This document shows positions 36,534 through 44,559 of a stretch of 64,000 bases of DNA, one piece after another. Both the position numbers and the translations under genes were made by a program. The notes below the pieces were generated by a model. That model saw only the letters and a list, made by a program, of their open reading frames with translations, had not been told where the DNA came from and ran no database searches. How positions within the stretch are numbered: the stretch's first letter is position 1; the number at the start of each line of letters is the position of its first letter. Source of the stretch: Candidatus Bathyarchaeota archaeon (GTDB lineage Archaea; Thermoproteota; Bathyarchaeia; Bathyarchaeales; Bathycorpusculaceae); assembly GCA_022865885.1 (NCBI GenBank), contig JALHSQ010000095.1, positions 26,953-90,952 of the forward strand. Reading direction: 5' to 3'.

Positions 36534-37756
36534 ACGATTCAACTGATAACAAGAAGAAAATGCTGAAAGAAATGATCAAGCAGCTACATGAGGGAGTATC
36601 GCCACAGAAAGTCAAAGAAAAGTTCAAGCAGGTACTGAAGAACACAAGTCCAGAGGATATTGCCAGAATCGAACAGGAGCTAGTCAAGGAAGGAATGCCA
36701 AGGGAGGAACTTCAAAGACTCTGTGACGTTCATCTTGCCGTGTTTGGTGAACAGGTACAAAGACAGGAACCACATGTTTCCATTGATCATCCGATCGGCA
36801 TCCTGATGGAAGAACACAAGATCCTATCAAAACATGCGGAGAGATTAGGGATAATCGTGAACATGATTGAAGAAGCATGCGACTCTGTCTACGTTGGTGA
36901 TGCTTTAACAGAGTTGCAAAGCATAGTGAAGGATTTTGTTGATTCAGAGAAGCATTATTTGCGTGAGGAAAACGTGCTCTTTCCCACCATGGAAAAACAT
37001 GGAATCACTGAGCCTCCCGCGATAATGTGGATGGAGCATAACAAGATCAGAGAGAACAAGAAGAAACTTCGTGACTTGGTTGAAAAATGGAATACGACGC
37101 CGTTTATAGATTTCAAGACAAAGTTGGGTGAAGTTACCAAACTTCTATGCGATATTCTTCCCAGCCACTTTCTTAAGGAAAACAACATACTTTTCCCTGC
37201 GGCATTGCAGGCGATCACGAACGAAGAATGGACTGAAGCCAGAAAGGAATTTGACGAGATTGGCTATTGGCGCTTCACGCCACCGCAATTGCTAACGACA
37301 TCGCATGCTGAACAGCCAAAAAGTGAAGTGTCGGCTACGTCTAAAGGAGCATTAGAATTTGAAACCGGAACACTCACAAAAGAGGAAGTTGAGGCGATCC
37401 TAGACACATTGCCAGTAGACATATCCTTCATCGACAAGAATGACACCGTGAAATACTTCAACAAAGCCGAAAAAAGAATATTCGTCCGCGCTAAAGCTGT
37501 CCTCGGCAGAAAGGTGCACATGTGTCACCCGCAGAAAAGCATTCAAACCGTAAACAAAATTGTCGAAGCCTTCAAAGCAGGAAAGAAAGACTCAGCTGAA
37601 TTCTGGATCACGTTGGACAACCGCTCTATTCATATAAGGTTCTTCGTAGTGAGAGGCAAAGACGGCAAGTACTTGGGAACTGTAGAAGTAGTTCAAGACA
37701 TAACGGACCTTAAGGAGCTTGAGGGACAAAGAAGACTATTGGACTGGGAAACATAG
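36530..37756 (+). CDS. DUF438-hemerythrin-PAS sensor-like protein
   Basis: 408 residues from TTG 36530, after AAGGAGG. Domains in order: DUF438 (about 1-75), a hemerythrin-type four-helix bundle (about 85-240) with ligand residues in EEHKILSKHAERL, SEKHYLREENVLFP, WMEHNKIR and PSHFLKENNILFP, and a PAS domain (about 285-400) of the type ending DGKYLGTVEVVQDIT. The hemerythrin could bind O2 through two irons. Being coupled to fprA, it probably senses or buffers oxygen for the flavodiiron protein. No output domain follows the PAS. Confidence 0.9.
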   Translation: MNDSTDNKKKMLKEMIKQLHEGVSPQKVKEKFKQVLKNTSPEDIARIEQELVKEGMPREELQRLCDVHLAVFGEQVQRQEPHVSIDHPIGILMEEHKILSKHAERLGIIVNMIEEACDSVYVGDALTELQSIVKDFVDSEKHYLREENVLFPTMEKHGITEPPAIMWMEHNKIRENKKKLRDLVEKWNTTPFIDFKTKLGEVTKLLCDILPSHFLKENNILFPAALQAITNEEWTEARKEFDEIGYWRFTPPQLLTTSHAEQPKSEVSATSKGALEFETGTLTKEEVEAILDTLPVDISFIDKNDTVKYFNKAEKRIFVRAKAVLGRKVHMCHPQKSIQTVNKIVEAFKAGKKDSAEFWITLDNRSIHIRFFVVRGKDGKYLGTVEVVQDITDLKELEGQRRLLDWET

Positions 37757-37827
37757 CCACGGCCGAGATAACACACCTGAAAACAACAAGAGAAAAAAGA
37801 GAACGTTCTGTTGAGCGTGCGTGTCTT

Positions 37828-38034
37828 CTACTTATTGCTTTTTAGTTCCTTGATGCGTTCCTGCACTGCCGTAAGCTCATTTTTCAGTTCTTGAGTGTAA
37901 TTCTCAAGTCGTTCAATCTTCTCAGCTTTAGTCAGGAAATGTCGACCAAAGTGTCCATGATGGTTTGCATGACAGCTATCGTGACTATATCCATGGTGTC
38001 TTTGACAGCCACATTCATTGTGCACATTCTTCAC
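37828..38034 (-). CDS. Small His/Cys-rich protein with C-terminal coiled coil (DUF5320-like)
   Basis: 68 residues from GTG 38034. The first 32 residues hold eight His and three Cys in a metal-binding pattern (ECGCQRHHGYSHDSCHANHH), and the rest is a heptad-like helix (TKAEKIERLENYTQELKNEL). Such peptides (DUF5320 and relatives) are often near HxlR/PadR regulators in anaerobes. Here it is divergent from an HxlR regulator with only 61 bases between starts, so the regulator likely controls it. Metal identity is unknown. Confidence 0.72.
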   Translation of the reverse strand: MKNVHNECGCQRHHGYSHDSCHANHHGHFGRHFLTKAEKIERLENYTQELKNELTAVQERIKELKSNK

Positions 38035-38042
38035 CAGATGCC

Positions 38043-38092
38043 TACTATCGAAAGGGAAGCATTTAAACTATCGAGTTTATAGTGAGATAGTA
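38043..38092. promoter_or_regulatory. Operator-like repeats between the HxlR regulator and the His/Cys-rich gene
   Basis: ACTATCGA occurs twice as a direct repeat at 38044-38051 and 38067-38074. TACTATC (38043-38049) is inverted as GATAGTA (38086-38092), and ACTAT (38067-38071) is inverted as ATAGT (38079-38083). A TATA-like ATTTAAAC lies among them at 38061-38068. The 61-base divergent gap is thus almost filled by half-sites, which fits autoregulation by the HxlR protein. Confidence 0.55.
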
Positions 38093-38095
38093 GCT

Positions 38096-38497
38096 ATGCA
38101 AAAAGAAAGTGTGATCAAAGGCGGAGCAGCAATAGAGCATCTGCAAACGTGCCCTGTGAGTGGAATAATGGACGTGATCAGTAAGAAGTGGGCCTTCCTC
38201 ATAATAAGCGAGCTCGGAAATTGTGGAAAACTTCGATTTAACTGTCTGATCGAACAACTCGGAGGTATTAGTCCAAAAACCTTGTCTGATACATTGAAGA
38301 TCTTGAATAAAGAAGGTTTGGTGAGTAAGGAATCATTTAACGAGATTCCTCCCCGCGTTGAGTATTCCCTAACAAGCGATGGCGAGGAGTTGAGAAAAGC
38401 GATTATGCCATTGCTTGAGTGGGCCACGAAAAGAAGTAGTTCTTCAAAAGAAAAATGCTCCTTGGAATGTCAAGACAAGGCAGACACATTGACATAG
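38096..38497 (+). CDS. HxlR family winged-helix transcriptional regulator
   Basis: 133 residues from ATG 38096; the frame extends to 38018 but the upstream part overlaps the operator and the divergent gene. The HxlR hallmark is CPVSGIMDVISKKWAFLIIS, followed by the recognition helix region RFNCLIEQLGGISPKTLSDT and a wing (PPRVEYSLTSDGEEL). The N-terminal cysteine of TCPVSG is the conserved one that senses redox or aldehydes in several HxlR proteins, and a C-terminal pair lies in EKCSLECQD. Probable role: redox or metal control of the surrounding detoxification genes. Confidence 0.92.
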   Translation: MQKESVIKGGAAIEHLQTCPVSGIMDVISKKWAFLIISELGNCGKLRFNCLIEQLGGISPKTLSDTLKILNKEGLVSKESFNEIPPRVEYSLTSDGEELRKAIMPLLEWATKRSSSSKEKCSLECQDKADTLT

Positions 38498-38505
38498 GCT
38501 AGTTT

Positions 38506-38526
38506 CAACTCGACTCGTTTGAGTTG
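38506..38526. terminator. Short inverted repeat after the HxlR gene
   Basis: CAACTC (38506-38511) pairs with GAGTTG (38521-38526) around a nine-base loop, directly downstream of the regulator stop. No T run follows, so it could equally be an operator for the desulforedoxin gene 90 bases on. Confidence 0.3.
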
Positions 38527-38616
38527 CGAGAGCTCTAACGAATAAATCACATTCTTAAGCATACTGCGTCATAATATGTGTGGATCTCGTAGAAGCAATC
38601 AATAAAGGATGATAGA

Positions 38617-38736
38617 ATGACTAAAATCGCAGAAGTCTATTTTTGTGAGATTTGCGGTAACAAGGTCAAGGTCCTAGAAACCGGCAAAGGAACGCTCGTG
38701 TGCTGTGGGAAACCGATGAAACTCGTAAAAGCCTAG
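38617..38736 (+). CDS. Desulforedoxin-type one-iron protein, 39 residues
   Basis: Very short gene below common length cutoffs. ATG 38617, preceded by AAAGGATG, reads 39 codons to TAG at 38734-38736. It begins [15 protein letters not shown] and ends [11 protein letters not shown]: the CxxC plus CC pattern (C10, C13, C29, C30) is that of desulforedoxin, which binds one iron between four cysteines as a dimer. Such domains feed electrons to, or form part of, superoxide reductase; no superoxide reductase domain is fused here. It lies between the HxlR regulator and rubrerythrin, in the oxygen-defence island. Confidence 0.88.
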   Translation: MTKIAEVYFCEICGNKVKVLETGKGTLVCCGKPMKLVKA

Positions 38737-38859
38737 TTCTGTCTGCGACATGCCCCAGTAAGGCTATTGTTCAACACCAAAGCCAATGCGACAATAGAGC
38801 TTCGTTCCACGCTAAAACTTCCTTTCTGGATACATCCAGAAAGGATCAACCAGGTAAAT

Positions 38860-39432
38860 TCAGTAGTTTTCACACCAGATTTCGAAATAGCTTCTCGTAT
38901 GTTGGCAGACGGGGCATTGCTCGGGTGCTTCAGTACCTTCGTAGACATGGCCACAATTCCTACATTTCCATTTAACAAGCGTACTTCGTTTGAACACCAA
39001 GCCGCGCTCGATGTTCGACAGCAATTTGAGGTAGCGGCGTTCATGGTAAGCTTCAACCTTAGCAACCATGCTAAAAGTCCTCGCTACTTCTTTGAAACCC
39101 TCCTTCTCTGCCGCCTCGGCGAAACTTGGATAGAGCGTTCCCCATTCGAGTTTCTCCCCTTCTGCTGCAGCCTTTAGATTTTCGGAGGTTGACCCAATGA
39201 TGCCAGCGGGATATGCTGCTGTGATCTCCGCTGTTCCGCCTGTAAGGTGGTTGAAGAACAACTGCGCATGCTCTTTTTCGTTGTCGGACGTTTCTTGAAA
39301 AATGGCAGATATTTGCTCGTAACCTTCCTTCTTGGCTATGCTTGCGAAAAAAGTGTACCTCGTTCTAGCTTGAGATTCTCCAGCAAAGGCCGCTAACAGG
39401 TTCTTCTCAGTTTGGTTTCCCTTCAGTCCCAT
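38860..39432 (-). CDS. rbr: Rubrerythrin
   Basis: Peroxide-reducing diiron protein, 190 residues. The four-helix domain has the ligands of GESQARTRYTFF, DNEKEHAQLFF, FAEAAEKEGF and KVEAYHERRY; the C-terminal rubredoxin-like domain has WKCRNCGHVY and PEQCPVCQH. Ends WCENY. It is transcribed towards the desulforedoxin gene and is the last gene of the peroxide/oxygen defence set. Confidence 0.96.
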   Translation of the reverse strand: MGLKGNQTEKNLLAAFAGESQARTRYTFFASIAKKEGYEQISAIFQETSDNEKEHAQLFFNHLTGGTAEITAAYPAGIIGSTSENLKAAAEGEKLEWGTLYPSFAEAAEKEGFKEVARTFSMVAKVEAYHERRYLKLLSNIERGLVFKRSTLVKWKCRNCGHVYEGTEAPEQCPVCQHTRSYFEIWCENY

Positions 39433-39495
39433 ATCTTGAACCTCGCAGTCTTACTGATTAATGCATTAGATGCAGAAAAGCATTTTGAGTAAGTG

Positions 39496-39804
39496 CTATT
39501 CAGATTCTCTTTTTCTGTTCCTAATCAAGTAAACAATCAAGAGAGCCTCAACCAAGATGTTTCCTGCTGCAAACACAATGTCAGAACCTATATTGATTGA
39601 CAATATATAGAAGATCAGAAGACCTAGCAGAACCCAGACAAAAACAAAGTTCTTCATCAAGCTAATTGCATTCTTGATTGTTCGTTTACTCCTCTCTCGG
39701 TTTGCCCTTGTGCCTGCGTAGAGGTAAATACTGACCAAGGTATGAAATATGGCTCCACCGCTAATAGTGATGGTCCACCAAGTGAACAAGTCAATATCTG
39801 ACAT
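39496..39804 (-). CDS. Small membrane protein downstream of the P-type ATPase
   Basis: About 102 residues with three hydrophobic segments (near 12-32, 52-72 and 75-95 of the short form) and a basic loop (RANRERSKRTIKN). A GGAGG nine bases before ATG 39804 sets the start; a longer frame from 39831 overlaps the ATPase end. It follows the ATPase gene by 14 bases on the same strand, so it is a likely partner or accessory, but I do not recognise the family. Confidence 0.7.
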   Translation of the reverse strand: MSDIDLFTWWTITISGGAIFHTLVSIYLYAGTRANRERSKRTIKNAISLMKNFVFVWVLLGLLIFYILSINIGSDIVFAAGNILVEALLIVYLIRNRKRESE

Positions 39805-39818
39805 AGTCACCCGCCTCC

Positions 39819-42437
39819 TCAGAATTTGCATATCTTATAGAAGAACACCTTACCTGCATCTACAAGGAAAAGGTATGTCGCGACCATGAGTATCAAGAGT
39901 AGCCAATAGTTGGGCGGAAGGGCTGTGAACCCGAGATAATCGCCGAGAAGCGTGAAAGGCAATATGGTCCCAAATGCCACACAGGAAAGCGTGAGTGCTG
40001 TTAGCCATTTTCCAGGGCGACTAGTGAGAAATGGTATTCGCCTAGTTCTAATAACAAACATAACCAACACTTCAGTCCAAAATGACTCCACGAACCATCC
40101 GCTTTGGAAAAGACTAGCGGCAGTTGCCAGTTGCTGTGTGTTCGTCAGATCAAGGTGCATCGGAGCGATGAATATGAAAAGCATTATTCCATAAGTGAGA
40201 AAGTCGTAAAGCGAACTGAACGGACCGAAAAAGAGGGTGTATTTTCGCACGAAGCTTATGTCCCATCTCTTTGGCTTTTTGATGTACTCTTCATCAACAT
40301 TATCGGTTGGCAACGTCATGTTTGCGATGTCATAAAGTAGGTTCATGAAAAGTATCTGCATTGGCAACATGGGCAGAAATGGTAGAAAGACGGACGCCGC
40401 AGCTGCGCTGAACATGTTCCCGAAATTGGAGCTTGTTCCCATAAGAATGTATTTCATGGTGTTACCAAAGATCTTGCGTCCTTCGGTTATCCCGCTGGCT
40501 AGAACGAGCAAGTCCTTCTTTAACAGGACTATGTCCGCTGCTTCCTTTGCCACATCCACAGCTGTGTCTACTGATAAGCCCACATCTGCCTCGTATAAAG
40601 CTGGTGCATCGTTAACGCCGTCTCCCATGAACCCCACAACGTGTCCGTTCGCCTTCAAAGCCTTGATTACGTCAAGCTTCTGTTCCGGCGTAATTCTTGC
40701 AAAAATAGTGGCCTCTTCCACCACTGCCTTGATTTCAGTGAAGCTCATCTGCATCAAGTCTGCGCCGCCAACCACTTTCTTAACTGGAACCTTGATTTCA
40801 TCACAAATCGTTCTTGCGACAAGCCCGTTGTCTCCAGTCAAGATTTTGATGTCAACGCCCATTTCTTTCAGTTTGGCCACGGCTTGATGAGCGTCGTGCT
40901 TAGGTGGATCAGTGAAAATGAGAAAACCGAGAAGCGTAAGATTCTCTTCATCTTCCACTGTGTAAGAGGCTTTGGCTTCTATGTGGCGGTAAGCAACTGC
41001 AAGAATTCGATACCCAAGCTGCGAGAGATTGAGGAACTTCGAGTCAATCGCCTTTTGAACAGCGCTTATCGGCTCAGTTCTTCCGCCGATTTCGGCCTGT
41101 CCGCATTTTGTGAATATTGACTCGGGGGCACCCTTACTGATCAGAGTGTGCGTGTCATCTTTCTTGACCACTGCAGACATTATTCGTCTTTGATAATCAA
41201 ATGGAATCTCGTCAATCTTGGTGTATAGTTCAACGGTTTCTTGTGCATCTTTCTCGATGGCGTACGTCCATATTGCAGTGTCAATGGGGTTACCGACAAT
41301 TGTCTCCCCTATAACAACGGAGTTACAGAGTAATGAATAAGTCAAAAGTCTATAATCTGTTTCTTCGCCAAGCGATTGACAGTCATGAAGGACTATTCTT
41401 CCCTCTGTAAGAGTTCCTGTCTTGTCTGTGCAGAGAACATCCATATTTCCAAAGTCTTCAATAGAGACTAGTCGTTTGACAATGACCTGTACCTTTGCCA
41501 TTCTGCCTGCGCCTTTGGCAAGGCTTATCGTTACGATGGCAGGCATAAGTTCAGGTACGAGGCCGACTGCAACCGCGAGAGAGAACAGGAGAGAATCGAT
41601 CAATGGATGCCCGACGGCCGCGTTCAGCGAGAATATTCCAATCGCAAGGGCAATGGTCAGCGTAAGGAGCATCGTCCCGAACTTCTTGATGCCTCTTTGG
41701 AATTCCGTTTCAGGGTGCGAGCGCGCTAAACTCTTGGATATGGCCCCTAGTTCCGTGTTCTTGCCGGTCGAGATAACGACGCCTTGTCCGCCTCCATGCG
41801 CCACGACGGTACCCATGAAAAGGTAGTTTGTCAGCTGTTGAGGTATCGGATGCTGAAGATCAAGTTGATCCGAAATCTTCTCAACAGGAAATGATTCCCC
41901 AGTGAATGCTGCTTCATCTGCTTGCAGATCCTTACACTTCACTATTCTCATATCCGCAGGAACAATGTCTCCAACATAGACTGAGACCAAGTCTCCTGGA
42001 ACCAGCAACTCTGAATCAATTTGGGAGGACTTGCCGTCTCTTGTGACGATGGCCTTGATCGACACATTCTTCCTTAGATTTTCAACGGTTTTTTCTGCCT
42101 TGTATTCGTTGTAAAAGCCTAGGACGACGCTGAGAGCAATCATTGAGAGTATTATTATCGCTTGTTTGAGTTCTGAGAAAACGCCAGCGACGACGGCACA
42201 CGCGACAAGGATGGCAAAAATAGGATTCTTCAATTGTCTAAGAAGGACTTGAACAACGCTGAATGCATTCGTTGGTAACTCGTTATGTCCATAGATCTTT
42301 CGGCGGCGACCAGCTTCTAAGCTAGATAGGCCTTGTTCACTGGTTTCAAGAGATTGATAAACCTGTGCAGGTTGAACAGACCAATAATCTTTGCGCCCGT
42401 TGGCAGTTTTCTCCTTTGTCGTATTTTTGAATCCGCC
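39819..42437 (-). CDS. MgtA-like P-type cation (Mg2+) ATPase with unresolved or frameshifted start
   Basis: P-type ATPase, probably importing Mg2+. Motifs: AAFTGESFPVEK (actuator), VLCTDKTGTLTEGRI (phosphorylated Asp), GDGVNDAPALYEAD and VGLVPELMPAIV, the last being close to the MgtA membrane-4 signature. The first legal start (TTG 42233) would cut off the conserved N-terminal segment. The same frame continues upstream to 42437 with 68 more family-like residues (SLETSEQGLSSLEAGRRRK, IYGHNELPTNAFSVV), but contains no ATG, GTG or TTG. A TTG at 42441-42439 with GAGG seven bases before it is one frame off; removing one A of the five at 42424-42428 would join it. Either an assembly error, a real frameshift or a rare initiator. 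Confidence 0.85.
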   Translation of the reverse strand, partial: GGFKNTTKEKTANGRKDYWSVQPAQVYQSLETSEQGLSSLEAGRRRKIYGHNELPTNAFSVVQVLLRQLKNPIFAILVACAVVAGVFSELKQAIIILSMIALSVVLGFYNEYKAEKTVENLRKNVSIKAIVTRDGKSSQIDSELLVPGDLVSVYVGDIVPADMRIVKCKDLQADEAAFTGESFPVEKISDQLDLQHPIPQQLTNYLFMGTVVAHGGGQGVVISTGKNTELGAISKSLARSHPETEFQRGIKKFGTMLLTLTIALAIGIFSLNAAVGHPLIDSLLFSLAVAVGLVPELMPAIVTISLAKGAGRMAKVQVIVKRLVSIEDFGNMDVLCTDKTGTLTEGRIVLHDCQSLGEETDYRLLTYSLLCNSVVIGETIVGNPIDTAIWTYAIEKDAQETVELYTKIDEIPFDYQRRIMSAVVKKDDTHTLISKGAPESIFTKCGQAEIGGRTEPISAVQKAIDSKFLNLSQLGYRILAVAYRHIEAKASYTVEDEENLTLLGFLIFTDPPKHDAHQAVAKLKEMGVDIKILTGDNGLVARTICDEIKVPVKKVVGGADLMQMSFTEIKAVVEEATIFARITPEQKLDVIKALKANGHVVGFMGDGVNDAPALYEADVGLSVDTAVDVAKEAADIVLLKKDLLVLASGITEGRKIFGNTMKYILMGTSSNFGNMFSAAAASVFLPFLPMLPMQILFMNLLYDIANMTLPTDNVDEEYIKKPKRWDISFVRKYTLFFGPFSSLYDFLTYGIMLFIFIAPMHLDLTNTQQLATAASLFQSGWFVESFWTEVLVMFVIRTRRIPFLTSRPGKWLTALTLSCVAFGTILPFTLLGDYLGFTALPPNYWLLLILMVATYLFLVDAGKVFFYKICKF

Positions 42438-42493
42438 TCAATCTATTTCCTCTTGCCCCACGTGGATTTGTTTTGCCTTTCACTAAACTAAGC

Positions 42494-42501
42494 TCATATT
42501 T
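42494..42501 (-). promoter_or_regulatory. TATA-like box of the P-type ATPase gene
   Basis: On the minus strand TAAATATG is about 55 bases before the TTG at 42441, with a purine-rich Shine-Dalgarno (GAGG) in between. It supports initiation near 42441 and not at 42233. Confidence 0.45.
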
Positions 42502-42557
42502 AGGCTTTATGATAATGGTTCTCCCTAGGAAAGAATGGGGGATGAAACATAACGTGT

Positions 42558-43337
42558 CTAGGCAGGTTCTTCATGGATGTCTATTCGAGTAATGTTAGGG
42601 TGTACACTCCTTATTGCTCTTTCAAGCTTGATTGAGATTTCATGAGCTTTTTCGATGCTTAGTTTCGGATCAAAACGACTTTGAAAGACTACATGTAAGC
42701 TGTCGCCGAATCTGCGAATCTTGATTCCAGCAATACTCTTAATCTCGGGGAATTGCTCGTTCAGGTGCGCAATGTACGATTCCAATTCAGTCTCAACTCC
42801 AGCCAGCTCCCTAGAGATGCGATCTGATGCTGATTCAATGTGAATCGTGATCTCTGAGATGTTTGGGTTGGCTGCTTTGATCTTCTTCTCAACTTGATCA
42901 GATATATCATGTGCTTGTTTGACGGTCATGTTTGCGCTGACTTCAAGGTGGAGATCGACACAGATTCTTCTGCCTATTTTTTGAATGTGAATATTATGTA
43001 CTCCTCTAGATCCAGGGGCATCATCAGCTATCTCCTTAACAAGTCTCCATACACTTTCTTGGCTGTTTCCAGCCGGCTCTGTGTGGATTGTCACTCGCGC
43101 ATTCGGGAACTCGTTTTGCACTTTTCTTTCTATATCAAGGGCGATTCTATGCGTATCCTTCCATCCTAGATCTTTCCTAAGCAGGACTAACATGTCAGAT
43201 TCAACTCGTTTCCCGCTTCTACGCACACTGAGTTGACGAATTCCCTCAACGTCCTTCATTGCCCCAACTCTCTTTCTAATCATCTGTGCTATTTTTTCTT
43301 CCGATCGTTCAATTAGGGGGAGGGGCAAGTCTTTCAC
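42558..43337 (-). CDS. Soluble protein of three repeated CDF-transporter-like cytoplasmic domains
   Basis: 259 residues with no membrane segment. Three copies of an 80-residue unit can be read: each has a strand with GxRxxxD or RRxGxxxxV (RRSGKRVESDMLVLL, QKIGRRICVDLHLEV, RRFGDSLHVVFQSRF), then an AHxIS-type helix (KDTHRIALDIERKV, KQAHDISDQVEKKI, EKAHEISIKLERAI) and an ending PN-hydrophobic-HxEPA (ARVTIHTEPAG, SEITIHIESAS, TRIDIHEEPA). This is the fold signature of the C-terminal domain of cation diffusion facilitators (ZT_dimer), normally attached to six helices. A TAG directly before GTG 43337 shows the membrane part is absent. It lies 117 bases upstream of the ATPase on the same strand. 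Metal sensing is inferred. Confidence 0.8.
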   Translation of the reverse strand: MKDLPLPLIERSEEKIAQMIRKRVGAMKDVEGIRQLSVRRSGKRVESDMLVLLRKDLGWKDTHRIALDIERKVQNEFPNARVTIHTEPAGNSQESVWRLVKEIADDAPGSRGVHNIHIQKIGRRICVDLHLEVSANMTVKQAHDISDQVEKKIKAANPNISEITIHIESASDRISRELAGVETELESYIAHLNEQFPEIKSIAGIKIRRFGDSLHVVFQSRFDPKLSIEKAHEISIKLERAIRSVHPNITRIDIHEEPA

Positions 43338-43587
43338 CTAAATATCTAGCTAGGTTCTCAAAGTGATATTGCTGACAATCCTCATAAGCTTGGTGCCGAA
43401 GGACACTGAAAAAGATTGAAATTCGGGCACAGCTTGCAGTGAATGCAGGCAGAACACCAGATTCCCACCAGCACGACTTCAGCTTCCTTTTTGGAAGCCA
43501 AGCAACAGAACGTATGCATCAACCAAGCTGGTCTGATGCGAGCGCTAAATGCGGCGGAATTATGGCCTAAAAGAGAGAAGCCTGAGG

Positions 43588-44055
43588 CTATTCTGTCTTC
43601 TCAAGTATTGATTCGCCGTAAGACTTGAATTCCTCGCCTTCTTTTGCAACTTCCATGCCCATAGCAACTTTGCTGTCAGAAATCCTCCTTATGAAAGAAC
43701 GCCATCTGGTTCCTTCAAATTGCTTCGGTAAAGGCTCCATGGTTACGTCGAATTTCACCTCATTCCTGGTTCTTGAGCACTCTACCTCATTATTGACGAA
43801 CCCATAGGAAAAGAAAGTCTTACGTCTGAATTTCCGCTCAACGGCATCATAGAAAAGTATGCTAATGCTCTTGTTTAGTAATTGACCTTCGCACCAGTTT
43901 TCACCCGTTGCCATGATGAACATTGCACTAGGTTCACACGAGAAGACACCGATACCTTCGACTGCGCCTTTTTGACCAAACTGGCCTCCGTCTGCTTTGC
44001 CTTTCCAGGTGCCAATGAGAAACCGCCATTCTTCTAAGGGAGAAGCCGCACTCAT
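43588..44055 (-). CDS. Hypothetical lipocalin/FABP-like beta-barrel protein
   Basis: 155 residues, mainly predicted beta strands. The start LEEWRFLIGTWKGKADGG resembles the opening strand and GxW motif of the nitrobindin/THAP4-like and fatty-acid-binding barrel proteins. A later segment is FEGTRWRSFIRRISDSKVAM. The resemblance is weak, so ligand (heme, fatty acid) and function are unknown. It stands alone between the CDF-like gene and the proteasome operon, with a TATA-like GATTTATG upstream on its strand. Confidence 0.65.
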   Translation of the reverse strand: MSAASPLEEWRFLIGTWKGKADGGQFGQKGAVEGIGVFSCEPSAMFIMATGENWCEGQLLNKSISILFYDAVERKFRRKTFFSYGFVNNEVECSRTRNEVKFDVTMEPLPKQFEGTRWRSFIRRISDSKVAMGMEVAKEGEEFKSYGESILEKTE

Positions 44056-44559
44056 GTTTTCATCAGCTGAGTATAGAATTTACTCTGCTAGTAACATAAA
44101 TCCGTTTCCAATAGCAGGCATTTCGGTTCAGCTATGACCTTTCCGTACTCTCCTGTTAAGCAGCTGCTGCCGAATTCGCGTAAGATACAGACATAATGCG
44201 CGCTGTCTAGGTTTAGCTCCGCGGTGGGTTAACCCTTCGACTCTGTTTTGTGAGCCACGCAGAGAACTGTGGATTATGAAGTCGAGAGGAGGGTTCTTTC
44301 CTTGGAAGATCGAAGAGGAAAAATCAAGACTTGACGAGTTTTGCGTCAGCGAATTCGCAAACACGGCAATGAAAGAGCTGCTGACGGGCACGTCGAACAT
44401 TGGATTGTCAGCCATAGCACACGCGTCGGCACAATGCTCTTCAGAAAAACGCAAGCAGATGACTATACTAAAGTCCGAACCAACGATAGGAAAGGTTTTT
44501 AGTCAAGTTACCATATGGAAGACTGCAAGCGATTAGAATACGTTGTGAGGATGAACTGA
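44056..44559. other. Intergenic region upstream of the proteasome operon
   Basis: About 500 bases between divergent genes. It contains a perfect ten-base palindrome GGGTTAACCC at 44225-44234 and a T-rich promoter-like stretch before psmA near 44491-44500. An 86-codon plus frame (44276-44536) and a 108-codon minus frame overlap each other, and neither resembles a protein. RNase P proteins, which precede psmA in some archaea, are not recognisable. Confidence 0.45.

Noticed and set aside
44215..44245. tRNA-like GCTCCGCGGTGGGTTAACCC
   Set aside because: No matching T-arm or acceptor stem could be drawn around it.
44276..44536. 86-codon plus-strand frame upstream of psmA, considered as RNase P protein Pop5
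   Set aside because: No Pop5 or Rpp30 motifs, and an equally long frame exists on the opposite strand.
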